NCBI GenBank assembly: GCA_036494005.1
Contig: DASXOV010000074.1
Location: 18,861 to 82,860, forward strand
DNA length: 64,000 bases
Source of the DNA: GCA-003244245 sp036494005
GTDB taxonomy: Bacteria; Actinomycetota; Actinomycetes; Mycobacteriales; Pseudonocardiaceae
Direction of reading: 5' to 3'
The notes under the pieces were generated by a model. It saw only the letters and a list, made by a program, of their open reading frames with translations. It did no database searches and was not told the origin of the DNA. The number at the start of each line of letters is the position of its first letter. Position 1 is the first letter of the stretch. A program made the translations under genes and the position numbers. Positions 44,947 to 53,924 of the stretch are shown here, in pieces.

Positions 44947-47439
44947 GTGACGACGCTGCCGAACCCGGCGCACCCCCTCGTCGGCATCGAGATCGACTTC
45001 ACCCAAGGGCCACCCAACACGCCCGGCAGCAACCGGCGCTCCATCAACGCCCCGTACCGCAAACTGCAGGTGCAGTCCATTTCGACCGACCGGGGCCGTC
45101 AGTACGAGCTGGACCAGGCCACCGCCGGGCAGTGCACCCTGCAGGTCATCGACCCGCTCGAGCTGCTGCACCCGGACAACGGGGCCAGCCCGTTCAACAC
45201 GGGTAGCAACATCGTCACCCCGTACCGGTGTATCTGGGTGTGGGCCATATGGCCCGTGCTGCCCACCTCGGGGAACATCATCAGCACCACGGTGAACGGC
45301 TCGTACGATCCGTCGTTCGAATCCGGCACCGGGAACTGGACGGTCGCCGGGGGCACCACCACCGCGGCCACCTCCACGGCGCAGCACTTCGACGGGTCGA
45401 AGAGTCTGCTCGTCACACAGTCCGCAGCCGGCGCCGGGTTCGGTGTCACCAACATTTTCCGCACCGCCCCCGCGATCACCTACACGTTCTCCTGCTACGT
45501 GTACGCCACGGGCGGCTGTTCGGTGACTGTGCAGGTCACCGATGCGCTGGGTGGAGTGCACACGGCCAGCACGAGCGTGCAGACCACCTGGACCCGCCTG
45601 TCGGTGACCTGGGACTGTGTGGACACCCTCGAAACCGTCGCGATCTTCGGGACCGGCACCAGCACACCCACCTTCTACGTGGACGCCACCGCCCTGCACT
45701 TCGGGCCCACCGCGCAGACCTTCGGCACCACCGGGCCGACATGGTCCCTGGTGTTCACGGGCTACGTGGAGCGCTGGCCCACCACCTACGACATGGCCGG
45801 AACCCGTGCGCTGCGCCCACTGCAGGCGGTCGACGCGATCGCGTTGCTGGCGATCACTGAGATCGCCCAGAGCTACCAGGCGGTTGCCCTCGCCGACAAC
45901 CCCGGGGCCTATTTGCCGTTCGAGCAGCAGAAAGCCCCCAACTCGGGCACGTTCGCCGTCGGCACCCGCGCGATTTTCAACCCCATCGGGTTCCAGTCCG
46001 CCACCGGTCAGGTGCAGTGGGGTGGGGACCAGCAGCCCGACGGCAGCCCGGCCCTGGTGTTGCAGCAGAACAACTCCCAGAACCCGCCCGTCCGTGGCCA
46101 CAACTCGCTGACCTACCCGATCGAGCAGCAGACCGCTTTCGACACCATGGCCTCCAACGGGTCCCTACTCAACACCGGCAGCACCGTTGAATGCTGGGCC
46201 AAGTTCTCCTCCGGCGTGGCCCTGTTCATGCAACTGCTGCAGACCACCACGGGTGGCTTCACGACTGAGCTGGGCTACGGGGCCAGCAGCACGCAGCACC
46301 ACCTGGAGATGTACACCGGCGGCGGGCGGCTGGGGTTCCAGTTCCATGACGCGGTGGCCGGGTTCACCGCGTTCCTCAGCCTGACCAGCGACATTCACGA
46401 CGGGTACCCCGACGGGCAGTGGCATTACTACGCCATCACCATGTGGAACAACGCGGGGGCGCCCGCGCTGGCGTTCACCTACGACACCCACGAGATCACC
46501 GTCGCCGGTCCCAGCGGGGTGCGGTACTACGGGTACACCAACCTGCACCACGAGGCCACCACGGATTTCGGGGACACCCAATCCCAGGTGTCCATCGCCC
46601 GCATGGCGGTGTACTCCACCAATATCGGCGCCACCCGAAGACAGGCCCGCTACCAGCGCGGCGTGGGCTACATCGGGGAGCAGTCCGGTGCCCGGGTGAC
46701 CCGGCTGCTCGCCCAGTACTGGGGCGGGGCCACCTCGGTCGCGGCCGGGTTCATCAACCTCAGCGAGGACTTCGACTACAACACCCGGTTCGTGCTGGAT
46801 GTGCTGCAGGAGATCCAGGACACCGAAAGAGGTCTGGTCTATGTCAGCCGGACCGGGGTCGTGGTGTTCGAGGACCGGTCCTCAAGGTATGCCACCCAGA
46901 CCGCGACGGCCACGTTCGGGGAGAACACCGCGGGCGGTGAGGTGCCGTACGAGGATTACGGCACCGACCATGACCCCACCTACACGTTCTCCCAGGCCAA
47001 CCTGACCCGGCCGGGGAACGCCAACTTCCTGCCGATGATCAACACGACCACCGCCGCGAAGTACGGGGCGCGGGTCCTGCAGCAGGACGTGAAGGTCACC
47101 AACGACGCCGACCTCACCCAGGCCGGGATCTTCTACCTGCAGCGCTACGGCACCCCGAAAACCAGGATCTCCAAGCTGGGCCTGCACCCGGCCGCCTACC
47201 CGGCCATGTGGCCCACGGTGCTCGGTTTGGAGATTTCCCAGCGGGTCACGGTGAAGCGCCGCACCGCGATCACCACGAGCGCCGACTACTACGTCGAGAA
47301 GGTCTCCCACCGCATCGACGCCCAGTCCGGCGGCTGGACCGTGGAGTTGCAGGCCAGCCCCGTGTTCGTGCCGTCCGCGTGGGTCCTCGGTGACGCCACC
47401 TACGGGGTGCTGGGTTCGACCACCACGCCGATCTACTGA
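44947..47439 (+). CDS. Minor tail protein with carbohydrate-binding-like and LamG-like domains
   Basis: 830 aa from GTG 44947. N-terminal baseplate-type domain (HPLVGIEIDFTQGPPNTPGS, PYRKLQVQSISTDRGRQYEL). Residues about 120-245 (YDPSFESGTGNWTVAGGTTT) look like a CBM4/9-type beta sandwich. Residues about 330-560 (NNSQNPPVRGHNSLTYPIEQ to MAVYSTNIGATRRQARYQRG) resemble a concanavalin/LamG fold. The C-terminus resembles distal tail proteins (LGLEISQRVTVKRRTAITTS). Likely the Dit/Tal-equivalent host-contacting protein. Confidence 0.65.
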   Translation: MTTLPNPAHPLVGIEIDFTQGPPNTPGSNRRSINAPYRKLQVQSISTDRGRQYELDQATAGQCTLQVIDPLELLHPDNGASPFNTGSNIVTPYRCIWVWAIWPVLPTSGNIISTTVNGSYDPSFESGTGNWTVAGGTTTAATSTAQHFDGSKSLLVTQSAAGAGFGVTNIFRTAPAITYTFSCYVYATGGCSVTVQVTDALGGVHTASTSVQTTWTRLSVTWDCVDTLETVAIFGTGTSTPTFYVDATALHFGPTAQTFGTTGPTWSLVFTGYVERWPTTYDMAGTRALRPLQAVDAIALLAITEIAQSYQAVALADNPGAYLPFEQQKAPNSGTFAVGTRAIFNPIGFQSATGQVQWGGDQQPDGSPALVLQQNNSQNPPVRGHNSLTYPIEQQTAFDTMASNGSLLNTGSTVECWAKFSSGVALFMQLLQTTTGGFTTELGYGASSTQHHLEMYTGGGRLGFQFHDAVAGFTAFLSLTSDIHDGYPDGQWHYYAITMWNNAGAPALAFTYDTHEITVAGPSGVRYYGYTNLHHEATTDFGDTQSQVSIARMAVYSTNIGATRRQARYQRGVGYIGEQSGARVTRLLAQYWGGATSVAAGFINLSEDFDYNTRFVLDVLQEIQDTERGLVYVSRTGVVVFEDRSSRYATQTATATFGENTAGGEVPYEDYGTDHDPTYTFSQANLTRPGNANFLPMINTTTAAKYGARVLQQDVKVTNDADLTQAGIFYLQRYGTPKTRISKLGLHPAAYPAMWPTVLGLEISQRVTVKRRTAITTSADYYVEKVSHRIDAQSGGWTVELQASPVFVPSAWVLGDATYGVLGSTTTPIY

Positions 47440-47762
47440 CCGGCTACGTCGTGAAACTCGATGGTGAGCCGTTCGCCGAGGCGCAGCCGCCGAATCCACC
47501 ACATCACCGGCTCGCCCCCCGCCCACAGCCACGCCGCCATCTGACACTCCACCGCCGCCGGCTCCGACGACACGCTGGGAGTGTCCCGTTCGACCTGAGC
47601 CTCCGGGCCGAATCGTGGCCAGTCACCTGGCTGCGGGTCCTGACCTGACGGGTACGGGGTCAGATCCGGGGTGCTGGAGAAGGTGACCCGCTTAATGCCC
47701 GCCAGGGCGCGAGGATCGAACATCATCACCAGGCCGCGGTCCGGTTCCATGCCGCCGATCAT
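47433..47762 (-). CDS. Reverse-oriented small gene in the tail operon
   Basis: 109 aa. RALAGIKRVTFSSTPDLTPY, then EPAAVECQMAAWLWAGGEPV and RRLRLGERLTIEFHDVAG, a plausible small alpha/beta fold. It is the only minus-strand gene in 27 kb of rightward late genes and its 3' end overlaps the end of the preceding gene by 7 nt. This is the layout of an independently expressed accessory gene (moron). No family recognised. Confidence 0.55.
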   Translation of the reverse strand: MIGGMEPDRGLVMMFDPRALAGIKRVTFSSTPDLTPYPSGQDPQPGDWPRFGPEAQVERDTPSVSSEPAAVECQMAAWLWAGGEPVMWWIRRLRLGERLTIEFHDVAGQ

Positions 47763-47801
47763 CCCACTTCAACCACTGACTAGCGGGGGAGGTCAGCGCC
47801 G

Positions 47802-48350
47802 ATGACGATGCCCACATTCACCGACGGGGTGGTGGTTCATCAGGCATCGCTGAACGCCCTGTCCACGGGCATCAACAACATCAACAGCCTGCTCACCGGG
47901 GCCGTCGCACCACGGGCTTACGTGCCCACCGCGGCGGCGTACACCAACGCCTCCCACAACGTGAACAGCGCCGCCGACACCATCATCACGTTCGACGCCG
48001 CCTTGACGAACAACGACAACATGTGGGTGGCGTCGAACAGCAACTTCACGGTCAACACGGCCGGTATTTACATCATTTACGGGCAAGTCCATTTCGCGTC
48101 GAACAACACCGGTTCCCGGGCCGTGCATCTGTTACTCAATGGCACCGCTGTCGGAAACTCAGTCGCCGCCCACAACCATCCGGGTATGACCACCGGTGAC
48201 GGGGTGGCGCTCACCGCCATCAGCCCGCCCTGGTCCCTGTCTGTGGGCGCCACCATCTACATGAGCGTCTACCAGGACAGTGGCGGCCTGCTGGCCACCA
48301 CGGTGACCTTCAGCGGCACCTACATGGCCGCCATCCGTCTCGGCGACTGA
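47802..48350 (+). CDS. C1q-like minor tail protein
   Basis: 182 aa behind GGGGGAGGTC. A short N-terminal helix (FTDGVVVHQASLNALSTGIN) that would trimerise, then TIITFDAALTNNDNMWVASN, FTVNTAGIYIIYGQVHFASN and SVGATIYMSVYQDSGG, the ten-strand jelly-roll pattern of C1q/TNF-like domains. Such domains tip phage fibres and bind host surface ligands. Confidence 0.75.
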   Translation: MTMPTFTDGVVVHQASLNALSTGINNINSLLTGAVAPRAYVPTAAAYTNASHNVNSAADTIITFDAALTNNDNMWVASNSNFTVNTAGIYIIYGQVHFASNNTGSRAVHLLLNGTAVGNSVAAHNHPGMTTGDGVALTAISPPWSLSVGATIYMSVYQDSGGLLATTVTFSGTYMAAIRLGD

Positions 48351-48397
48351 GCCCGCGCGGCTTCCCCCGCTTAAACCCCTGCCTTGGAGGCCGCCCC

Positions 48398-48889
48398 GTG
48401 CCGTTCGTTGCCCGTGTCACCGCGCACCCCGACGTCGGCGGTTTCCAGCCCACCTCGTTCCGGGAACTGCTGGGCAAGCACATCCGGCTCCCCGGGCTGG
48501 CCGAACCGTCCACCGGATGGCGGCACACCCTGGTCGACGTGTCGGTGGCCGACGACGGGTCCAGCGCCGAGCTCACGGTGCACTCCGAGCCGCACGCCGC
48601 GATAAGCCTGGACCGGAACCTGCAGATCGTCACCCCCATGCCCAACGCCCGGATCAAGGCCCACGACCGGGACGGCGGCCTGCTCGCCGAATCCTCACTG
48701 CCCGCGCCGCTGTACCCGGGGCAGCTCGTCCAGTTCTCTGACAACACCCGGTGGCGGGTCGTCGAGGAACCCACCTGGCCCCACCGCGATCCCGTGTCGG
48801 GGGCGTGCGCCGGGGCCATCGACTGGCAGCACGTGGTCCTCCAGCCCGAACCAGCGCCGTCGACGCACCCCACGGAGGCCACGGAATGA
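48398..48889 (+). CDS. Hypothetical tail-region protein
   Basis: 163 aa from GTG 48398. Strand-rich: FVARVTAHPDVGGFQPTSFR, TLVDVSVADDGSSAELTVHS, SLDRNLQIVTPMPNARIKAH, LVQFSDNTRWRVVEEPTW. Probably a small baseplate or fibre-attachment domain. ATGA overlap with the esterase gene suggests joint production. Confidence 0.6.
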   Translation: MPFVARVTAHPDVGGFQPTSFRELLGKHIRLPGLAEPSTGWRHTLVDVSVADDGSSAELTVHSEPHAAISLDRNLQIVTPMPNARIKAHDRDGGLLAESSLPAPLYPGQLVQFSDNTRWRVVEEPTWPHRDPVSGACAGAIDWQHVVLQPEPAPSTHPTEATE

Positions 48890-49560
48890 TCCGCCTGCTC
48901 ACGCTCGCCGGGGCGGTCCTGGCGCTGCTCGGTGTGCTCGCGGTCCCGGCGTCGGCGAACTCCACCGACGTCACAAAACTGGCCATCATCGGGGACTCGA
49001 TCACCACCGGCTACAACGTGCCCCCCGGCGACGGGTACGCGGCGCTGCTCGCGGCCGACCCCGGTAGCAGCGTGCTGCCCCTGGCGCACAACGGGGCCAC
49101 CGTCCGCACCTGGTTGACCCTGTATCAGGGCGACCTGGACCAGCTCACCACCTGGCAGGCCACCACCGTCATCATCGCGCTCGGCGGAAACGACTGGTAC
49201 GGGGAACGCTCCCCCGCCGACTACGAAACCGACGTGACCTACCTGGTGTGGCAGATCCGCAGCCAGCTGCCCAACGCCCGGGTGATCCTCTGGCACTACT
49301 ACCCGTTCGGCATCGGCCAGTCCTCCACAGCCTGCGACGTGTGGCCATGCACCCCGGCCACCTCCACGTGGGCCACCTACGCCAATGCCGCGCGGGACGC
49401 CGCGATCCGCAACTACCTGGGCTACATCGACGACAGCGCCAGCGCCCCGGACGGGCACCCCTGGTCCTACTACTGGGGTCCGGACCAGGTGCACCTGACC
49501 ATCGCCGGGCACCAGCAGCTACACGACGACATCCGCGCACGCCTCCTCGCCTGCTGCTGA
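48886..49560 (+). CDS. Secreted SGNH/GDSL esterase
   Basis: 224 aa. The first 27 residues are a signal peptide (MIRLLTLAGAVLALLGVLAV then PASANS with a likely A-x-A cleavage). Block I is AIIGDSITTGYN with the catalytic Ser, the third block is VIIALGGNDWYG with oxyanion Asn, and block V is WGPDQVHLTIAG with Asp and His. All SGNH residues are present. It could deacylate host envelope lipids or polysaccharides during adsorption or lysis. A signal peptide is unexpected for a virion enzyme, so it may act after export. Confidence 0.85.
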   Translation: MIRLLTLAGAVLALLGVLAVPASANSTDVTKLAIIGDSITTGYNVPPGDGYAALLAADPGSSVLPLAHNGATVRTWLTLYQGDLDQLTTWQATTVIIALGGNDWYGERSPADYETDVTYLVWQIRSQLPNARVILWHYYPFGIGQSSTACDVWPCTPATSTWATYANAARDAAIRNYLGYIDDSASAPDGHPWSYYWGPDQVHLTIAGHQQLHDDIRARLLACC

Positions 49561-49572
49561 GAGGAGGCCACG

Positions 49573-49971
49573 GTGTCGGGCCCAACACTGCCCATCGACC
49601 AGGGCACACAGCGCTACATCACCGTCACCAACCTCCGCGACGCCCACAAGCAGGTGCTCAACCCCACCGGCTGGACGATCACCGCGATGGCCCGGCAGGG
49701 CAGCGTCCGCGGCCCCCTGGTCGCGACATGGCGCGACGACCCCGGCGCCGGGGAGTACCTCGCGGAGGTCGTGGACGCCGACCCGCTGATCGACCCCACC
49801 GTGCAGCCCGGCGAGAAGTGGGTCTACCTACACGTCGACCCCTCCGCCTCGAACGCGTGGACGTGGGTGACGGCCGAACTGTGGGTCAACCTCGCTGAGC
49901 CGTCCCCGGGGGTCCGCTCCGAGTCGTGGCAGGCGCACCTGCAGCTCAACCGATCCAGCATCTACACCTGA
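49573..49971 (+). CDS. BppU-like small tail protein
   Basis: 132 aa from GTG 49573 behind GAGAGGAGG. IDQGTQRYITVTNLRDAHKQ, GWTITAMARQGSVRGPLVAT, YLAEVVDADPLIDPT and TAELWVNLAEPSPGVRSESW resemble the small beta-sandwich of baseplate upper domains. Likely a fibre attachment component; match is moderate. Confidence 0.5.
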   Translation: MSGPTLPIDQGTQRYITVTNLRDAHKQVLNPTGWTITAMARQGSVRGPLVATWRDDPGAGEYLAEVVDADPLIDPTVQPGEKWVYLHVDPSASNAWTWVTAELWVNLAEPSPGVRSESWQAHLQLNRSSIYT

Positions 49972-49984
49972 CTAGGAGCCCGCG

Positions 49985-50200
49985 TTGACCACCATGACCA
50001 CCTGCATCGGCTGCGGCGCGACCGATGACCACCCGAAGGACGCGGTGCTCCTCCCCGACGGCACGTGGGTGGACTGGCACATGGACTGCCACGCCCGCGC
50101 CGGCTGCCCCGGATGCCAACACCAGACCCGGAACAAGGGCACGGCCCGCGGCGACGAGTTCCGGACGATCCTCGAAACCCAAGACGCCAAGGAGGCGTGA
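49985..50200 (+). CDS. Zinc-finger small protein
   Basis: 71 aa from TTG 49985 behind AGGAGCC (ATG 49994 is an alternative). CIGCGATDDHPKD, DWHMDCHARAGCPGCQHQ provide two zinc pairs. Such proteins are common between minor tail genes; role unknown. Confidence 0.6.
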   Translation: MTTMTTCIGCGATDDHPKDAVLLPDGTWVDWHMDCHARAGCPGCQHQTRNKGTARGDEFRTILETQDAKEA

Positions 50201-50202
50201 CG

Positions 50203-50586
50203 ATGGCCGCTCTTGCGCAAGCCGAATCGAACCGGCTCCTCGACGCATCCCTCGGGACCGCGTCCTACACCGCACCGACCACGCCGATGAAGCTCGCGGT
50301 CATGTCCACCACGGGCACCACCACCGCGGCCGGCACGGAGTTCACGGGCGGCTCCTACGCGCGGCAGACCATCGCGTTCGGTTCCGCGTCGTCCGCAGCG
50401 GCCAGCAACTCCGGGGCCATCAGCTTCACCAACTCCCCCGCGCTGACCGCGAACAGCGTCGAAATCTACGACTCCGCGGGCACTCCGAGGCGGGCGTGGT
50501 TCGGGGCTCTGACCACCCCGAAGACACTGAACTCCGGCGACACGCTGAGCTTCGCCATCGCCGCAATTTCGGCGGCGCTCTCCTAG
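50203..50586 (+). CDS. Phage tail fibre-like small protein
   Basis: 127 aa. ESNRLLDASLGTASYTAPTT, MKLAVMSTTGTTTAAGTEFT, GSYARQTIAFGSASSAAASN, RRAWFGALTTPKTLNSGDTL and FAIAAISAALS match a widespread family of about 120-aa tail/fibre proteins with the same block order. Beta-structured; probably at the tail tip. Confidence 0.7.
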   Translation: MAALAQAESNRLLDASLGTASYTAPTTPMKLAVMSTTGTTTAAGTEFTGGSYARQTIAFGSASSAAASNSGAISFTNSPALTANSVEIYDSAGTPRRAWFGALTTPKTLNSGDTLSFAIAAISAALS

Positions 50587-50630
50587 TTTCGGCCTGACCC
50601 GAGCGGCGCCCGGTAGCGGGGGGTAGGGCA

Positions 50631-52754
50631 TTGGCCAGGCACAACTACTGCACCAACCCCGCCGCCGGGGCCAACAACACGGGCTGGATCTCCGCCTACT
50701 CCGGGCGGACCCTGACCCGCACCACCGTCGGCGGGTTCGCCCGCCCGCAGACGATCCGGCAGACCGGCGCGGCCACCGACACCGACACCATCAGCCCGCT
50801 GGTGGCGTGCGCGGTGGGCACCACCTACTCGGCGATCGTGCAGTTCGCCACCTCCACTGCCAGCCACATCGAGGTCACGCTCGACTTCTTCAACTCCGGT
50901 GGCGGGTTCACGCACAGCTCAACGGTGCAGACCACCAACCCGACCACAGCCGCGCAGGTCTACACGATCAGCGTGCCCGGCACGGCTGCTGTCACCGGCG
51001 ACGCCACGATGGGCGTGGAGGTCTACGCCGCCACCCTGGCATCCGGCACCACCCTGGACGTCACCGCGGTCCTGATCGAAGCCACCACCACAGTCGGTGG
51101 CTACGCCGACGGGGACACCTCCGGGTGGGCGTGGGACGGGACGCAGTACAACTCGGCGTCCACGCAGAGCACCACGGCGGCCGGTGCGGCGACCCTCACC
51201 GCCGCTGCAACGCTCGCCACCGCAGGTGCGAACACTTCAGCCGCGGGGGCAACGCTCGCTGCGCACGCGGCAGTGACCGCGGGCGCCCTGGACACCGAGA
51301 CCGGCGCGGCGCCGCTCGCGGCCCATGCGGTACTGACACCCAGCCCCGGGGTGACCAGTGCGGGTGCCGCCGTGCTGTCCGGTGGGGCCGCGCTCACCGT
51401 GGGCGCACTGGACACCACCACCGGCGCGGCGACGCTCACCGCGACCGCGACGCTCACCGCGACCGGGACTGGGCAAACCACCGGTGCGGTGGCACTCACC
51501 GGCGCGGCGTCCCTCACGGCCAGCGGGGTGGGGCAGGCCACTGGGGCCGTCACCCTCACCGCAGGGGCCGCCCTCGCCCCGGGTCCGAGCGTCACCGAAC
51601 CGGCAGGCGCAGCCCTCGCGGGTGCCGCGACGCTCACCGCCACTGCGGGTGTCACAGAGTCGCTCACCGCGACCCTCGCCGGGTCGGCCACCCTGGCTGC
51701 CGGCGTCGACGTCACCACCAGTGGCGGCGTTACCCTGACCGCAGGGGCCACCCTCAGTGTCAGCCCGGATCCGGTCGTCACCGGCGGCGCCACCGCGCTC
51801 GCCGCTGCGGCTGCCCTCACCGTCGATGGCACCGCGACCGCCCCGGGGGCAGTAACCCTGCCGGGCGCCGCGACGCTCACTGCGGCAGGTGCAGGCACCG
51901 CCATCGGGGGGGCCACACTCGGCGCCGCAGCCGGCCTGTCCGCCGGAGCGGTCGGGACGGCCACCGCCTCGGCCGCCCTCGCTGTCACCGCAGTCCTCAC
52001 TACAGGCGCGACCGGCGGCGCGGCGGCGGCGGCCAACCTGGCTGCCGCCGCGGCCCTCAGCGCCACCGGGACGGGCACCGCAACCGGGGGCGCGCCGCTC
52101 GACGCGACCGGCACGCTCACCGTCGACACCCAGGGCACCGTCTCCGGCGACGCCACACTGACCGCGACCGCGACTCTCGGCGCCACCGCGGTCGCGGGCG
52201 CCGCCGGGGCCGCCACCCTGGTGGCCACCGCAGCGATCACCACCGCAGCGGGTGTCACCGCACCGGCGGCCGGCGTGCTCGACGCCATCGCCACGCTCGC
52301 CGCAGGCGGATCCGGCGAGACCTTCGCCGGGGCTGCTCTCGCGGCGGCCGGCGCGCTGAACGTCTCCGACACGGGGACGGGCGCCGCCGGGGCCGCCGCC
52401 CTGATCGCCGTCGCGGCACTGGCCTCGGCCGGCATCAGGGTGAGTACCGGAGCGGTCCCGCTCACCGCCAGCGGCGCGCTCGGAGTCACCGGTGACGCCA
52501 CCGAACCCGCAGCGGCCACGTTCGCCGCTGCCGCTGCGCTCGGCGGCACACCCGGGGTCACCGCCGTCGCTGCGGTGGTCCTCGCCGCCGCGGCGGCACT
52601 GATACCCACCAGCGGGGCCGGCGCCGTCACCTGGCCCATCACCGGGACGCTCACCGTCCTACGGGTCGCCACCGCCACCATCGGCCTGCAGACCGTGGCC
52701 ACCGGCGTCATCGGTGTGCAGCGGGTCGCCACCGGCGCCGTAGGACTCACCTGA
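50631..52754 (+). CDS. Minor tail fibre with 24 tandem 20-residue repeats
   Basis: 707 aa from TTG 50631. Residues 1-165 form a carbohydrate-binding-like beta sandwich (HNYCTNPAAGANNTGWISAY; IVQFATSTASHIEVTLDFFN). Residues 183-664 are 24 repeats of 20 residues (two are 21) with consensus GA-x-x-L-x-A-x-A-x-L-T-x-x-x-x-x-T-x-T. The last 43 residues have three shorter repeats (VLRVATATIG, LQTVATGVIG, VQRVATGAVG). The alternating hydrophobic pattern suggests a beta-solenoid or long fibre rod. Likely a side or tip fibre. Confidence 0.75.
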   Translation: MARHNYCTNPAAGANNTGWISAYSGRTLTRTTVGGFARPQTIRQTGAATDTDTISPLVACAVGTTYSAIVQFATSTASHIEVTLDFFNSGGGFTHSSTVQTTNPTTAAQVYTISVPGTAAVTGDATMGVEVYAATLASGTTLDVTAVLIEATTTVGGYADGDTSGWAWDGTQYNSASTQSTTAAGAATLTAAATLATAGANTSAAGATLAAHAAVTAGALDTETGAAPLAAHAVLTPSPGVTSAGAAVLSGGAALTVGALDTTTGAATLTATATLTATGTGQTTGAVALTGAASLTASGVGQATGAVTLTAGAALAPGPSVTEPAGAALAGAATLTATAGVTESLTATLAGSATLAAGVDVTTSGGVTLTAGATLSVSPDPVVTGGATALAAAAALTVDGTATAPGAVTLPGAATLTAAGAGTAIGGATLGAAAGLSAGAVGTATASAALAVTAVLTTGATGGAAAAANLAAAAALSATGTGTATGGAPLDATGTLTVDTQGTVSGDATLTATATLGATAVAGAAGAATLVATAAITTAAGVTAPAAGVLDAIATLAAGGSGETFAGAALAAAGALNVSDTGTGAAGAAALIAVAALASAGIRVSTGAVPLTASGALGVTGDATEPAAATFAAAAALGGTPGVTAVAAVVLAAAAALIPTSGAGAVTWPITGTLTVLRVATATIGLQTVATGVIGVQRVATGAVGLT
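51177..52622 (+). repeat. 60-bp coding repeats, 24 units
   Basis: Each unit encodes 20 residues ending near a Thr or Gly before the next GA. Units share CTCACCG-type cores but differ widely at the DNA level, so they are old repeats kept by selection on the protein. Confidence 0.8.
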
Positions 52755-52828
52755 AACCCCCGGCGGCGTCCACTACCCCGACAGCGGGCGCCGTCGGGCT
52801 TCCACCCCACCGACCAGAAGAGGTGCCT

Positions 52829-52990
52829 GTGCACCGCGACGACCTCCTCGACTGGGAACACGAGATGCGGGACCACTGGGGTGACCAGCGGACCTACCGG
52901 ATCGCTGCGAGCGACATCCGCCGGGGCGCGCTGATCTGCCTGCTGCTGGCGCTCATCCCGGTGGGGCTGCTGCTCGGATGGACGCTCTGA
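52829..52990 (+). CDS. 53-aa membrane protein
   Basis: GTG 52829 behind AGAAGAGG. HRDDLLDWEHEMRDHWGDQR, then LICLLLALIPVGLLLGWTL, a single C-terminal membrane span. Overlaps the next gene by 13 nt. Could be a lysis accessory protein. Confidence 0.6.
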   Translation: MHRDDLLDWEHEMRDHWGDQRTYRIAASDIRRGALICLLLALIPVGLLLGWTL

Positions 52991-53511
52991 ACAAGGTGGC
53001 CGCACCCGTCGCCCCGGTCGACATGATGCGGATCGGCCGCAACTGGCACGAGGCGTACCTGCTCCTGCTCAGCGCACTGTTCGGTGTCGCCGGACTCGTC
53101 AGCGGGCACTCGTCCCGGGCCATCGCCCAAACCCTGCCCGCCTGGGCGCAGCTCGGCTGGTACGTCGGGCTCACCGCCGGGTCCTGCCTCGGGCTCACCG
53201 GGATCAGCATGGCCTCCGCGACCCTCAACAGACGCCGGCCCGAGGTGCTGCTGAAACGCCTCCAGCGATGGCGCACCGGGCTGGTCCTGGAACGGGCCGC
53301 CATGTGGATGCTCGTCGGCCTGTGCACCGCCTACGTGATCGGCACGTTCGCGGTCACCGCGATACCTCAGATCACCACCGCGCTGGGCGCCTCCTACATC
53401 ACGGCGTTCGCGTTGGCCAACTTCGCCCGGGCCGTACAGATCGGCCATCGGCTACCCCGCCTGGAGGCCGCGCTGAGGGTTCTTAAGGACAACCCTCAGG
53501 CCGCACTGTGA
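52978..53511 (+). CDS. Four-pass membrane protein
   Basis: 177 aa. Membrane segments at about residues 28-48 (LLLLSALFGVAGLVSG), 60-78 (LGWYVGLTAGSCLGLTGI), 107-128 (MWMLVGLCTAYVIGTFAV) and 130-150. No enzymatic motif. Similar proteins lie near lysis genes or minor tail genes in actinophages; a holin role is possible but the size is above average. Confidence 0.6.
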   Translation: MDALNKVAAPVAPVDMMRIGRNWHEAYLLLLSALFGVAGLVSGHSSRAIAQTLPAWAQLGWYVGLTAGSCLGLTGISMASATLNRRRPEVLLKRLQRWRTGLVLERAAMWMLVGLCTAYVIGTFAVTAIPQITTALGASYITAFALANFARAVQIGHRLPRLEAALRVLKDNPQAAL

Positions 53512-53909
53512 CCACGCTGCTGCTGTACGCGTTAGCACAGGTCGCGCCGCCGGGACAGTCGTGGTGGCTGAGCCTGCCCGCGCTCATCACGGCGGTCCTC
53601 GGCGGCTTGGCCGGGGTGGCCGCGCTCATCAGCGGATTCGCCAGCCGACGGAAAACCGACGCCGAACGCATCAAGATCTACAACGATGTGGCGCTGGAGA
53701 TGCTGGCACCGAGCCGAGAGTCGGTGGCGTTCCTGCACGCCGAACTGGCCGCCGCCCGAGCGGAAGGCAAAGCCCAAGCCGAGGAGATGGCGGAACGGGC
53801 CGAACAACTGGGGAAGCAGTTGGCCAGCGCCCAGGCCGAAGTCCTGGACCTGCGCTCCCAGGTCGCCGAACTCACCGCCGAACTCACCGCGCTGCGCCGT
53901 GGGGCATGA
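53508..53909 (+). CDS. Membrane-anchored coiled-coil protein
   Basis: 133 aa. One membrane segment (PALITAVLGGLAGVAALISG) then a continuous coiled coil from residue 70 (EEMAERAEQLGKQLASAQAE). The outline resembles i-spanin-like or lysis-inhibition proteins and small tail anchors. Coupled to the previous gene by GTGA overlap. Confidence 0.6.
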   Translation: MTTLLLYALAQVAPPGQSWWLSLPALITAVLGGLAGVAALISGFASRRKTDAERIKIYNDVALEMLAPSRESVAFLHAELAAARAEGKAQAEEMAERAEQLGKQLASAQAEVLDLRSQVAELTAELTALRRGA

Positions 53910-53924
53910 CGGGAGGCCCAGCAG

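Noticed and set aside
44131..46101. 656-codon minus-strand open frame
   Set aside because: Antisense to tape measure and minor tail genes, no start signals or domain motifs.
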